A DNA stretch of 64,000 nucleotides from Clostridia bacterium. GTDB lineage: Bacteria; Bacillota; Clostridia; Christensenellales; Aristaeellaceae. Every line of letters starts with the position of its first letter. Position 1 is the first letter of the stretch. The stretch lies in assembly GCA_017433405.1 (NCBI GenBank), contig JAFRHH010000033.1, positions 1 to 64,000 of the forward strand, in the 5' to 3' direction. The position numbers and the translations under genes are program-made. Under the pieces are notes generated by a model. That model made no database searches. It was not told the origin of the DNA and saw nothing but the letters and a program-made list of their open reading frames with translations. Positions 41,337 to 50,011 of the stretch are shown in pieces.

Positions 41337-42836
41337 TTATCCCAGCGTAATCCGGAAGGCCACCGGCTTTTCCGTCGCCGGCGCCTCCGTGCGAATCTCC
41401 AGTCCCTCCGGCCCCTGCCGCCATGCCGTGACCCGAATCGCGGGATCCAGGGCCTCAACCTTCTCCGGCAGGATGTTGGTGCAGGACTGGGTGTTGTCCT
41501 TCCCCCTGTCCGCGAGCCCTTCGACCGTATACCGTCCCTCCGCGTCCCCCCGCAGGGCGATCACGTAGAGGTTCCCGTGGCCGACGGTGAACCGGAAGTC
41601 CCGGGAGGTATAGGGCGTTTCCTTCCCGTCGCTGAAGGCGCCGGCAGCCGGCTGGGTCGGCCCCTCCTCCTGAATCATATAGGTCCGGCTGCCGTAGATG
41701 GCCTCCCCGTTCCGGGCCAGCCACTCGCCGATCTCCTCCAGAATCCGGGTGTCCTCCTCCCCGATGGTCCCGTCGGCCTTCGGCCCGATGTTGAGCAGCA
41801 TGCAGCCGTTCTTGGCCACCGCGTCGACAAGATCCCGCAGGATCACCTCGGAGGACTTGTAATCGTTCTCCACCGTGTAGCACCAGGAATTCTTCGCCGC
41901 CGCGGTATCCGTCTGCCAGGGCTCCGGCGGCGCCGTCCGCAGGCCGCCCCGCTCCATATCCCGGGTCGCCGTGCCATAGGCGAAGGCGCCCATCTTGTTG
42001 ATGAGCATGACCTCCTCGCCCCACTGGGCCGCCCGGTTGTAGTAGTAGGCCGCAATCTTTCTCAGACAGGGCCGGGCCTTCTCGTGCATGATCCACCAGT
42101 CGAAGTACAGCTGCTTCGGGCGGAACCGGTCGATGATCTCCATCGTCCGGAACATCCAGTCCTCAAGAAACTCCTCGCTGGGTCCCGGCTTGACGCGGTA
42201 ATCCCCGGACATCCCCTCATCCGGAATCGGCTGGGAGGGCCAGTACAGATGCTCCCGCTCGTCGGCGTGGGCCCGGACGTCGGAATCGAAGTTCCGCCCG
42301 TGGCTCAGGAAGAACCAGTGCTCGATCCGGTGGCTCGACGCCCCGTTGACCATCCCGGCCCTCCGGATCGCCTCCGTCAGCTCCCCGGTCACGTCCCGCC
42401 GGGGCCCCATCTCCGCCGCGTTCCAGTGGGACAGCTCGCTCCGGTACATCTGGAACCCGTCGTGATGCTCCGCTACCGGCACCACGTATTTCGCCCCGGC
42501 CTTCCGGAACAGCGCGCACCACTGCTCCGGATCGAACTTCTCCGCCCGGAACAGGGGAATAAAATCCTTGTATCCGAAATCCCGGTGCTCCCCCCAGGCC
42601 GTCCGGTGATGCTCGAAGGCCCGGCTGCCCTGAACATACATGTTCCGGGGGTACCATTCGTTGTCAAAGGCCGGTACGCTGTAGACCCCCCAGTGGAGGA
42701 AGATGCCAAACTTGGCGTCCCGGAACCACCGCGGGGTTTCGTGCTTCATCAGGGATTCCCAGCTGTCCGTATAGGGGCCCTGCCGCAGGACCTCCTCCAT
42801 TTTCGCCCGCCATTTTTCCGCGTCATAGGGATGCAT
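41337..42836 (-). CDS. Alpha-L-fucosidase (GH29)
   Basis: A 499-residue GH29 enzyme. Family parts include FGIFLHWGVYSVPAFDNEWYPR, the substrate His in AEHHDGFQMY and the nucleophile Asp in LYFDWWIM; the C-terminal beta domain follows NGCMLLNIGPKADGTI. No signal peptide, so it probably acts inside the cell on imported fucosides, such as mucin- or plant-derived oligosaccharides. It is flanked by DUF4037 and a TPR protein, neither a transporter. Confidence 0.93.
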   Translation of the reverse strand: MHPYDAEKWRAKMEEVLRQGPYTDSWESLMKHETPRWFRDAKFGIFLHWGVYSVPAFDNEWYPRNMYVQGSRAFEHHRTAWGEHRDFGYKDFIPLFRAEKFDPEQWCALFRKAGAKYVVPVAEHHDGFQMYRSELSHWNAAEMGPRRDVTGELTEAIRRAGMVNGASSHRIEHWFFLSHGRNFDSDVRAHADEREHLYWPSQPIPDEGMSGDYRVKPGPSEEFLEDWMFRTMEIIDRFRPKQLYFDWWIMHEKARPCLRKIAAYYYNRAAQWGEEVMLINKMGAFAYGTATRDMERGGLRTAPPEPWQTDTAAAKNSWCYTVENDYKSSEVILRDLVDAVAKNGCMLLNIGPKADGTIGEEDTRILEEIGEWLARNGEAIYGSRTYMIQEEGPTQPAAGAFSDGKETPYTSRDFRFTVGHGNLYVIALRGDAEGRYTVEGLADRGKDNTQSCTNILPEKVEALDPAIRVTAWRQGPEGLEIRTEAPATEKPVAFRITLG

Positions 42837-42904
42837 GTGTCTTTCTCCTTCCTCTTTGCTTCGGTCCGCCTTTCATTCAGCCCCGTTTCTGTCCAGACCC
42901 CACT

Positions 42905-43732
42905 TCAGCGGGGGGCCTCCTCCGCGGCGTGGATCGCCTCCGCCCGCCGCCGGAGCTCCGCCTCCTGCAAGAAGAACCCGTAATGCCCGAACACCGGCGC
43001 GCATTTTTCGCATACGAAGGCGTAGTACCCGTTCCGCGGAAGGTGCTCCACGTCCAGCAGGCTCATCGCCGTCTCGAGGTATTCCCCGATCTCCGCCTCC
43101 TCCCCCCGCTCCGCGGAAAGGGCGTCCGCCATGTTCAGCCAGGTGATCGCCTGCTCCAGCTCCCCATTCTCCTGCCGCTCCATAACGTCCAGCGCCAGCC
43201 GGAAAAGCCGCTCCGCCTCCCGGTAGTTCTCCGTGGCGGTCAGGGCCAGGGCCATGTTGTTGTACAGGCCACCGAGCCGGCTGTCCCCCCGGTCGAGATG
43301 CCCCTCGTAGTTCTTCCGGGCCTTTTCGAAGAAGCGCAGCCCCGCCGCGGGGTCCCCGAAGGCCTCCCGCACCGTCCCGATATTGATCCAGGTCGTCCCG
43401 GCGGTCACCGTCTCCTCCATGCCGAGGGCCGCCACCAGCCGCTCCGCCGCCTCCGCGTGGGAAAGGGCCCGCTCCCGGTCCCCCTGCTTGCGGTAAAAGC
43501 CCATCAGCTCGTTGTTCAGCATCAGCTGGCCCCGGAGATCCCCGTTCTGCTCCGCCTCCGTCAGCCAGTAGCGCAGATGCCGCTCCGCCGCCCCCCAGTC
43601 GCTCCGGCTTTCGTACTGCCGGAGCCGGTCCAGAATCCGCCCCACGGGCACCGGCTCCGCCCTGCGTTCCTCCCCCGGCTTTCCGCACAGGGCGCATGCC
43701 GGCTCCACGTAATCCTCTTTTTCCAGCGTCAT
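42905..43732 (-). CDS. Tetratricopeptide-repeat protein with terminal Cys pairs
   Basis: A 275-residue helical protein with about five TPR-like repeats (residues 45-225). A Cys pair lies near the N-terminus (CALC, about 13-16) and another near the C-terminus (CEKC, about 240), so the ends could join in one zinc site, an inference. TPR proteins scaffold partners; one of the neighbours (DUF4037) is a candidate. The start is supported by GGGAGGATGGACC. Confidence 0.8.
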   Translation of the reverse strand: MTLEKEDYVEPACALCGKPGEERRAEPVPVGRILDRLRQYESRSDWGAAERHLRYWLTEAEQNGDLRGQLMLNNELMGFYRKQGDRERALSHAEAAERLVAALGMEETVTAGTTWINIGTVREAFGDPAAGLRFFEKARKNYEGHLDRGDSRLGGLYNNMALALTATENYREAERLFRLALDVMERQENGELEQAITWLNMADALSAERGEEAEIGEYLETAMSLLDVEHLPRNGYYAFVCEKCAPVFGHYGFFLQEAELRRRAEAIHAAEEAPR

Positions 43733-43759
43733 GGTCCATCCTCCCGTTTTATCTGGCGC

Positions 43760-43972
43760 TCAGTATTGCTGAAGCAGCTCCTCCGCCGTCAGCACGCCGG
43801 GCAGATAGCCGTCCGTTTTTCCCGCTTCTCCGACGCCGGCAATCGTTCCGCCCGTGGCCAGGACGACAATTTTTCCTCCGTCTTCGGAGCCAGCGGTTCC
43901 GTCCGCGGCGGAAAGGCCCGACACCCCCAGCAGCAGGCAGAGCGTCATCAGCGCCGCGATCCATTTTTTCAC
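43760..43972 (-). pseudogene. Remnant of a secreted type II L-asparaginase
   Basis: 70 codons: signal peptide (MKKWIAALMTLCLLLGVSGLSAADG) then VVLATGGTIAGVGEAGKTDGYLPG, the first catalytic strand of type II asparaginase with its active-site Thr. Full enzymes have about 330 residues, and the next Thr-Asp-Lys motifs are missing; the frame ends just before the TPR gene. It may still make a small exported peptide. Confidence 0.75.
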
Positions 43973-44118
43973 GGGTCATCCGCTCCTTTCCGGAATCTGT
44001 GGTCGCTGTGGAGTATTTTACCATTCTCCCTTCTCCGTGGCAACGTTCTTTTCCTGCCGCAGGTGGCCCTCTCTGCCGTCCACGATATCGGAAATAATCG
44101 GAAATTCATCGGTACTGC

Positions 44119-44147
44119 TTGCATTTTCAGCGCAAATCGCCTATACT
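44119..44147 (+). promoter_or_regulatory. Promoter of the toxin-antitoxin pair
   Basis: TTGCAT (44119-44124) and TATACT (44142-44147) with 17 bases between; the antitoxin start is about 50 bases on. Confidence 0.65.
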
Positions 44148-44197
44148 TTAGTCAGGTTGACCAGCATGGTCTTCTTAGTCATAAAGGAGGTAGTCTT

Positions 44198-44440
44198 GTG
44201 CAAGTAAATGTTCTTGAGGCAAAAACCGATTTTTCAAAATTGCTCCGCCTGTTGGAAACCAAAAGGGAGAGCACAATTACCATAGCCAGGAACGGAAAAC
44301 CCGTCGCCATCATGACACTCTATCCGGAGGCACCAGTCTCAAAGCGGATCGGCATAGCAAAGGGCAAATTCCATGACCCGGAGGATTTCGATGCTTACGA
44401 TGAGGAAATCGCAGCATTGCTTACAGGAGGTGACTTATGA
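44198..44440 (+). CDS. Phd/YefM-family antitoxin
   Basis: An 80-residue antitoxin: VNVLEAKTDFSKLLRLLE and ITIARNGKPVAIM are the DNA-binding Phd fold, and the C-terminal acidic half should bind and block the toxin. The start is GTG with AAAGGAGGT seven bases upstream; no ATG is available. The stop overlaps the toxin start (ATGA). It likely represses its own promoter. Confidence 0.92.
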   Translation: MQVNVLEAKTDFSKLLRLLETKRESTITIARNGKPVAIMTLYPEAPVSKRIGIAKGKFHDPEDFDAYDEEIAALLTGGDL

Positions 44441-44835
44441 CCATCCTTCTGGATACGCACATGGCCATCTGGGCATTGCTTGATTCCCCCAGGCTGACGT
44501 CAAAAGCAAAACAGCTTATCACAGATCCGGATAACACCATCTACTACAGCGTCGTTTCCGTCTGGGAGGTACTGCTAAAGCATTCCAGCCATCCTGACAA
44601 CATGGATTTATCAGCCGATGTCTTTTCAGAAAGCTGCAAGGATGCAGGTTTTGTCCCTCTCGAACTGCGCGACAAGCATGTCATAACGGCCGGCCGCTTT
44701 CCTCTCGACGTGGAAGGCCACAAGGATCCTTTTGACCGCCTTCTGCTTGCACAGGCGAAAACCGAAAATATGTCTTTCCTGACACATGACAGGCGGCTTT
44801 CGAACTACCCGGAAAAATGCATCATCCAGCAATGA
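44437..44835 (+). CDS. VapC-family PIN-domain toxin
   Basis: A 132-residue PIN nuclease: Asp6 in LLDTHMAIW, Glu in SVWEV, and Asp pair in GHKDPFDRLLLAQA. VapC toxins cut specific RNAs, often initiator tRNA or rRNA. It is coupled to the antitoxin by a four-base overlap. Lower GC than flanking genes suggests acquisition by transfer. Confidence 0.93.
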   Translation: MTILLDTHMAIWALLDSPRLTSKAKQLITDPDNTIYYSVVSVWEVLLKHSSHPDNMDLSADVFSESCKDAGFVPLELRDKHVITAGRFPLDVEGHKDPFDRLLLAQAKTENMSFLTHDRRLSNYPEKCIIQQ

Positions 44836-44990
44836 GCAGATTTCCCCGGCCCATGCTGACACGGTGATTTATAAGCTGCGGTCCCTGATTCCTGAATCCG
44901 TTGATTTGGAAGCGACCATATGCATCCAGACGTAATTCCGGTTCCGTAAACGATCGAATACAAACGACATTCATGAAAGAGGCGAAACCC

Positions 44991-46274
44991 ATGAAAAGAA
45001 GATTCCTGACCCTGGTCATGCTGCTCTGTCTGCTGATCTCCGCTGCCTTTGGCGAAGCGCTGCCGAAGGAGGATCTCCTGCCGTCAGAATCCTTCCGGGC
45101 GATGCTGGATGAAAACCCGGAGATCGAACTGTATATGCGGGAATCCATCGGGCTAGCGGCGAAAGAAAACCCTGACAGGGAAACGAATCCGGTTCAGTCA
45201 CTGGAGGAACTGTACGGGTTTATTGACTATTCCGTAACATGCATGCCCTGGAACATTCTGAACGATGAGCGTTATTCATCCTTTGCCACCAAGTGTGATC
45301 AAAGCATCCTTTATATATACTGGCTGATGGATCAGCCGCTGACAGCCCTGGAAAACAAAGGCCTGTTTTACCCTTCAGTGGAATATCTGGAGCCGGTTTA
45401 CAAATGGCTGACGGAGTACAATAATACCTGGCGGGATTATCTGGATACCGCGGAGTCCTGGAAACCTGAATACTACGAGATGCTGCTGAAGGATCCAACC
45501 TGGAACCTGGATAAAGGCTGGTATGAGTGGCCGGAAAACTGGCATTCCTTCAATGATTTCTTCTCCCGGAAGCTTTCGGAAGCGGCAGCCAGGCCTGTCG
45601 CCGAACCTGAGAACAGCACGGTGATTGTCGCCCCCGCGGACTCGCTTCCGCAGGGCGTATGGCGAATTGACGCGGAAGGGAAGTTTGAAGCTGATCCCAT
45701 TAAACAGGAAAATGGCGTTGTGATCAAGGATTCATGCTTCATCACGGTGGAGCAGCTGCTGGGCGAAGAAGGCGCCGATTACGCTTCGCTCTTCAACAAC
45801 GGGTATCTGACCCATACCTATCTGAATTATGACGACTATCATCGGTATCACAGCCCGGTATCCGGAACAGTCAAAGCGGTTTATATCATTCCCTATGCCA
45901 ACGCGGTCGGCGGAGTTGTCTACTGGAACCCGAAAACCCGGCTGTATGTGCTGGAATCAAACTCCCTGTCCTGGCAGAGCTGTGAAACCCGCGGGGTGGT
46001 TCTGATCGATACGGAGGAATATGGCCTGGCCGCGATGATTCCGGTTGGAATGGGGCAGGTTTCCAGCGTGAATTTTGTGGTTGAGCCGGGGATGAAAATC
46101 AAAAAAGGCGATGAGATTGGTTACTTCCTCTTTGGCGGCTCGGACTGCGTGATGCTGTTCGAGGAAAAGAGCGGCTTCAGGCTGACGGCGCCGGAAGGAG
46201 AAACAGGCGGCTATTCCGGCGGATACGCGCATGTTCTGTGCGGAGAGGAATACGGGCGTTTTGAAGCAAAGTGA
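44991..46274 (+). CDS. Exported phosphatidylserine decarboxylase-like protein
   Basis: A 427-residue protein with a signal peptide (KRRFLTLVMLLCLLISAAFGEA) followed by a phosphatidylserine decarboxylase fold: FNDFFSRKL, VAPADSLPQGVW, a YDDYHRYHSPVSG His motif and FLFGGSDCVMLFEE, which corresponds to the LGST self-cleavage site (Gly-Ser retained, Thr replaced by Asp). The Ser could still form the pyruvoyl group. Location outside the membrane and a signal peptide are unusual for this family, normally cytoplasmic-side. The substrate may be another amino-acid-like headgroup. Start 44991 has AGAGGCG upstream; 44973 is an alternative. Confidence 0.85.
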   Translation: MKRRFLTLVMLLCLLISAAFGEALPKEDLLPSESFRAMLDENPEIELYMRESIGLAAKENPDRETNPVQSLEELYGFIDYSVTCMPWNILNDERYSSFATKCDQSILYIYWLMDQPLTALENKGLFYPSVEYLEPVYKWLTEYNNTWRDYLDTAESWKPEYYEMLLKDPTWNLDKGWYEWPENWHSFNDFFSRKLSEAAARPVAEPENSTVIVAPADSLPQGVWRIDAEGKFEADPIKQENGVVIKDSCFITVEQLLGEEGADYASLFNNGYLTHTYLNYDDYHRYHSPVSGTVKAVYIIPYANAVGGVVYWNPKTRLYVLESNSLSWQSCETRGVVLIDTEEYGLAAMIPVGMGQVSSVNFVVEPGMKIKKGDEIGYFLFGGSDCVMLFEEKSGFRLTAPEGETGGYSGGYAHVLCGEEYGRFEAK

Positions 46275-46344
46275 CTGACAGTTGGCCACTAAAAGCCACC
46301 CGGAAGCGGTTTATCCTTTAATTCGCGTAACACAGGAGACCCGA

Positions 46345-46752
46345 ATGAAGACCTTGCATGTTGTCGCGGCAATCATATATCACCAGGGTAAAATCTTCGC
46401 CACGCAGCGGGGATATGGTGAGTTCAAGGATGGCTGGGAGTTTCCCGGAGGAAAGATACAGGAAGGTGAAACCCCGGAGGAAGCGTTGGAACGGGAAATC
46501 CTGGAAGAGCTGGATACCCTGATCTCAGTGGGGCCCTTCATTGCGCAGATCGAGCATGACTATCCGGTCTTCCATCTGTCCATGAAGTGCTTCTGGTGCA
46601 GGGTTGTGTCCGGCGGCCTTGTTCTCAGGGAGCACGAGGCCGCAAAGTGGCTTTCCAGGGAAGAAATCGGTTCCGTTGACTGGCTTCCTGCCGATCTGAA
46701 AGTTCTGCCGATGCTGCGGGAAAAATGGCTGCCGGAAATCGGGGAAAATTGA
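46345..46752 (+). CDS. Nudix hydrolase (MutT-like)
   Basis: A 135-residue Nudix enzyme. The box is G-G-K-I-Q-E-G-E-T-P-E-E-A-L-E-R-E-I-L-E-E-L at about 35-56. The opening VVAAIIYHQGKIFATQRGYG and FPGG resemble 8-oxo-dGTP diphosphatases that clean oxidised nucleotides. The start uses AGGAGACCC. A family B repeat separates it from the convergent ABC genes. Confidence 0.92.
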   Translation: MKTLHVVAAIIYHQGKIFATQRGYGEFKDGWEFPGGKIQEGETPEEALEREILEELDTLISVGPFIAQIEHDYPVFHLSMKCFWCRVVSGGLVLREHEAAKWLSREEIGSVDWLPADLKVLPMLREKWLPEIGEN

Positions 46753-46760
46753 GGAGAACA

Positions 46761-46800
46761 AGACAATAGATACGTCCCCCTGTCTGTACGTCCCCCTGTC
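46761..46800. repeat. Family B repeat between convergent genes
   Basis: AAGACAATAGATACGTCCCC with a repeated TACGTCCCCCTGTCTG tail, ending three bases before the stop codon of the minus-strand permease. Confidence 0.8.
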
Positions 46801-46802
46801 TG

Positions 46803-49103
46803 TTATTCCTCTGTTTTCAGGGCCGCCACCATGTCGATCGACCGATTTTTCCGGGCGATCATCCATCCGACCGCCAGGGACACCCCGAAGGTCAGCAGCA
46901 CGCTCAGGAGCCAGGTGGCCGGCCCCAGGGTCAGCTTCAGTTCGTATTCCGAAGCCAGGGCGGTCAGCAGGTACTGCAGAACGCCCGCCCCGGCCGGCAG
47001 CCCGATCAGGATGCCGATGACCGTCAGCCACAGGTTCTGGCCGATCAGCAGACGGCCGATCCGCGAATCCTTAAAGCCCACCACCTTCAGGGTCGCCATT
47101 TCGCGATACCGCTCTGTATAGCTCATGATTCCCAGATTGTAAAGCACCACAATGCCCAGCACGACGGCGGCAATCACCAGCAGCCAGATCATCTTGTTCA
47201 TCAGGTCCATGAAAGTATCAAAGGAATCCATAATGGACTGTTTGGACTGGGTATTCAGGATCCGGGCGTCGGAAGGAATCTCTTCCCGATCCGTAAAGAG
47301 CGTGGTCACCGTATAGGGAATCCCCATCCGATCCGCGAAGGCCGCGGTCATGACGACGCTTTCCGTCATGGAGTCCAGGACGCCGGCCACCGGCACCTCG
47401 TATTTCTCATCGCTGTCATAGGGAGAAAAGGAAAGCATATCGCCCGCTTTCAGCTGCCTGTCCCGCGCGATCCGCCCGCAGATCCAGGCGCCGTCATCGG
47501 AGAGGGACACGAGCTTCATATCCGCGTCCACAAAGCGCACCTTATCCCGGGTCACGGAGTAGATCTCCAGGCCGTAGCCTTTGTCTCCGATCTGAATCGC
47601 CCGCTGCGCGCACCAGTCCGCTTCCAGCTCCTCCGCCAGGGCCCCGGCCTCCTCATTCGATACGCTCGCCGTATCCAGGTTGACCCGATTACGGTAATGG
47701 ATCGCCTGGCCATAGAAGACATCCAGGAAGGCGTCCATGGTATCCTTCATGCCCATGCCGCCGACCAGCAGGATCATGCAGCCGACCACGCCGAACAGGG
47801 TCATGAAGCTTCTGGACTTGTGGCGAAGGCAGTCCCTCAGGTTCCATTTTGTGCTGAAGGAGAGCGCCTTGAAGCCCTTTGTTTCCTCGATTTTCAGGTG
47901 CTTCACCCGTTTGGGCACATAAGGTCTCAGCGCGTCCGCCGCCGTGCCCTCCAGCATTTTCCGGACGGAGAGAAAGCCGATTACGGTCAGGAAAAGGTTG
48001 ATGGCCACGATCACGATCCAGGTGAAGGCAGGCGCGTACAGCGGCCAGGCGGGCAGATCAATATACGTGGCCATGGCGCCGTCCGGGCTCAGAATGAACC
48101 GGCCCAGCCCGTAGCCGATGCCGATGCCCAGCAGGCTTCCCATCAGGCCGATGATCAGGGCATAGGCCGAGTAATGGCGCAGGATCCGCCGGTCCTTAAA
48201 GCCAAGCGCCTTGAAGGTGCCGATCTGGGTTTTTTCACTGGCCGTGATCCGGTGCATGGTGGTCACCATGGTCAGAATCGCGATCGCCAGGAAGAGCACC
48301 GGCAGAATGGAACCCATGGTGATGCCTTCCTCGACCTCGCCCCGGGCCTCCGCCCAGGAAACGGTTTCGCTTTTGTCCAGAATCAGCCGGGTGTTGCCCA
48401 GGGCCGCGTCCGCCCTTTCCACGAACCGCGCTTTATCCAGGCCTGACCGGACGTTGATCTGATGATACAGGGAGGATCCCAGGAAGGCTCTGTAGAGCGC
48501 CGGAATGGCGTTATCCAGCATCACGGGAGAAATATACGCGTAGCCGTACGTCGTATAGTCCGGCATCATCTGGGTTTCATCCGGCACGCAGATCAGGTAT
48601 TCGCTGGATTTGACCAGGCCTTTCACCGTGCCGGTCACGGAGATGGTTTTATAGCTGAAGGTCATGCGGTCGCCCAGATGAATCCCGTTCGCCGCCGCGT
48701 AGGAATCGGAAAGCCAGATGCCTTCCGGATCCGTATCATTGTATGCTTCCCCTTCCATCAGCAGCACACCGGAAACCTTCATGTTCGTGCTGACCGTCAG
48801 CGCGACCGTATCCTTCGGCTCCTCCCCGACCGCGGTGTTGATGGACAGGTAACGCGTGGCGTCCTCCACGCCTTCAATCGCCAGCACCTTTTCCAGGTCC
48901 TCCTCGGAAAAACCGCTGTCGGAAAAAATCCGGAAATCCGCAAAGCCGGTGGCCTCATAGATCTCCCGGGTGCTGACATCCAGGGAGTACCATTCGATAT
49001 TGAACCCCAGGAAAACGCCCACGCCCAGGGCAATCATGATGACCATGGAGAGGAACTGCGCCTTGTAGTGCCAGAGGGTTCGGAACAGTTTTTTCAGCAG
49101 CAT
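46803..49103 (-). CDS. FtsX/MacB-type ABC transporter permease
   Basis: A 766-residue permease with two FtsX domains: an N-terminal membrane helix, an extracellular domain, three-helix bundle (about 270-400), then a second copy (about 610-760). This is the MacB/YknZ-type or mechanotransmission class, commonly exporting peptides or lipoproteins or acting in antibiotic resistance rather than import. The ATG overlaps the ATPase stop codon (TAATG), so expression is coupled. Confidence 0.9.
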   Translation of the reverse strand: MLLKKLFRTLWHYKAQFLSMVIMIALGVGVFLGFNIEWYSLDVSTREIYEATGFADFRIFSDSGFSEEDLEKVLAIEGVEDATRYLSINTAVGEEPKDTVALTVSTNMKVSGVLLMEGEAYNDTDPEGIWLSDSYAAANGIHLGDRMTFSYKTISVTGTVKGLVKSSEYLICVPDETQMMPDYTTYGYAYISPVMLDNAIPALYRAFLGSSLYHQINVRSGLDKARFVERADAALGNTRLILDKSETVSWAEARGEVEEGITMGSILPVLFLAIAILTMVTTMHRITASEKTQIGTFKALGFKDRRILRHYSAYALIIGLMGSLLGIGIGYGLGRFILSPDGAMATYIDLPAWPLYAPAFTWIVIVAINLFLTVIGFLSVRKMLEGTAADALRPYVPKRVKHLKIEETKGFKALSFSTKWNLRDCLRHKSRSFMTLFGVVGCMILLVGGMGMKDTMDAFLDVFYGQAIHYRNRVNLDTASVSNEEAGALAEELEADWCAQRAIQIGDKGYGLEIYSVTRDKVRFVDADMKLVSLSDDGAWICGRIARDRQLKAGDMLSFSPYDSDEKYEVPVAGVLDSMTESVVMTAAFADRMGIPYTVTTLFTDREEIPSDARILNTQSKQSIMDSFDTFMDLMNKMIWLLVIAAVVLGIVVLYNLGIMSYTERYREMATLKVVGFKDSRIGRLLIGQNLWLTVIGILIGLPAGAGVLQYLLTALASEYELKLTLGPATWLLSVLLTFGVSLAVGWMIARKNRSIDMVAALKTEE

Positions 49104-49804
49104 TACCAATCCACCTCTTCCACAGCCAGGGGGTGTTCCTGCTTTTCACAGGACTGAATCCGTCCGTTCTTCACCCGGATCACCGTATCCGCCATCTTCG
49201 CGATATTCTGGTTGTGCGTCACGATGATGATCGTCTTTCCCAGATCCCGCGCCATGGAAAGCAGCAGTTTCAGCACCATGACGCCGGTTTCGGAGTCCAG
49301 GGCCCCGGTGGGTTCGTCGCACAGAAGGATATGCGGATTCTTGGCCAGCGCCCGGGCAATGGAAACCCGCTGCTGCTCGCCCCCGGAAAGCTCCGAGGGA
49401 AAATTGTGCCGATGATCCTCCAGGCCCACGGCCCGCAGCATCTCATGACTGGACAGGGGATCCGGCGCTATTTCCTTCACCAGCGCCACGTTTTCGATCA
49501 CCGTCAGGGTGGGAATCAGGTTGTAGCTCTGGAAAACAAAGCCGACGGAGGCGGCCCGGTATTCCGCCAGCTCATTGGGCGTCAGGGTGGAGATGTCCTT
49601 TCCCTTCACGAGGATGGTCCCCTCCGTCGGGCTGTCCAGCCCGCCCAGCAAATTCAGCAGGGTGCTTTTCCCTGCCCCGCTGGGGCCCAGAATCACGATA
49701 AACTGACCTTCTTCCAGCGACAGATTCACATGATCCAGCGCCCGCTGCTCGTGTTCCCCGTTCCGGTACACCCGGGACACATTCCTGAATTCCACAATGG
49801 CCAT
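49103..49804 (-). CDS. ABC transporter ATPase (MacB/LolD type)
   Basis: A 233-residue ATPase: Walker [10 protein letters not shown], signature LSGGEQQR, Walker [13 protein letters not shown] and VTHNQNIA. The LolD/MacB-type X-loop and partner FtsX permease place it in the type VII ABC class. The promoter and operator just upstream indicate that the pair is inducible. Confidence 0.95.
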   Translation of the reverse strand: MAIVEFRNVSRVYRNGEHEQRALDHVNLSLEEGQFIVILGPSGAGKSTLLNLLGGLDSPTEGTILVKGKDISTLTPNELAEYRAASVGFVFQSYNLIPTLTVIENVALVKEIAPDPLSSHEMLRAVGLEDHRHNFPSELSGGEQQRVSIARALAKNPHILLCDEPTGALDSETGVMVLKLLLSMARDLGKTIIIVTHNQNIAKMADTVIRVKNGRIQSCEKQEHPLAVEEVDW

Positions 49805-49835
49805 CTTCGGCTGCCTCTTTTCCGCATTGATTGAA

Positions 49836-49851
49836 GTTAGTTTATACTAAC
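49836..49851. promoter_or_regulatory. Operator downstream of the ABC operon promoter
   Basis: GTTAGT-TTAT-ACTAAC is a perfect inverted repeat between the -10 box and the ATPase start. TTAGT-N8-ACTAA at 49875-49892 is a second, differently spaced site over the -35 box. They suggest a repressor (for example TetR type) that is not encoded next door. Confidence 0.65.
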
Positions 49852-49858
49852 TGAAAAG

Positions 49859-49887
49859 AGTTTACCATTTAATGTTAGTCTTGTCAA
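49859..49887 (-). promoter_or_regulatory. Promoter of the ABC transporter operon
   Basis: On the minus strand TTGACA (49887-49882) and TAAACT (49864-49859) are 17 bases apart. Confidence 0.8.
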
Positions 49888-49951
49888 ACTAATTGTGCAA
49901 GGAAGTGATTGATTTTTTTTCAGTCTGAAACGGGAATTCGTTTCTCCGCTG

Positions 49952-49960
49952 TGGTATAAT
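49952..49960 (+). promoter_or_regulatory. Extended -10 of the metallopeptidase-like gene
   Basis: TGGTATAAT (extended -10, perfect TATAAT), 51 bases before the ATG, without a clear -35. Confidence 0.5.
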
Positions 49961-50011
49961 GGTCGTGCGTCAAACGATACCGAAAACAGGATTAAGAAAG
50001 GAAGCGTACCT

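Noticed and set aside
40347..42983. 878-codon plus-strand frame across DUF4037 and GH29
   Set aside because: Antisense shadow of two recognised genes; no ribosome-binding site or domain.
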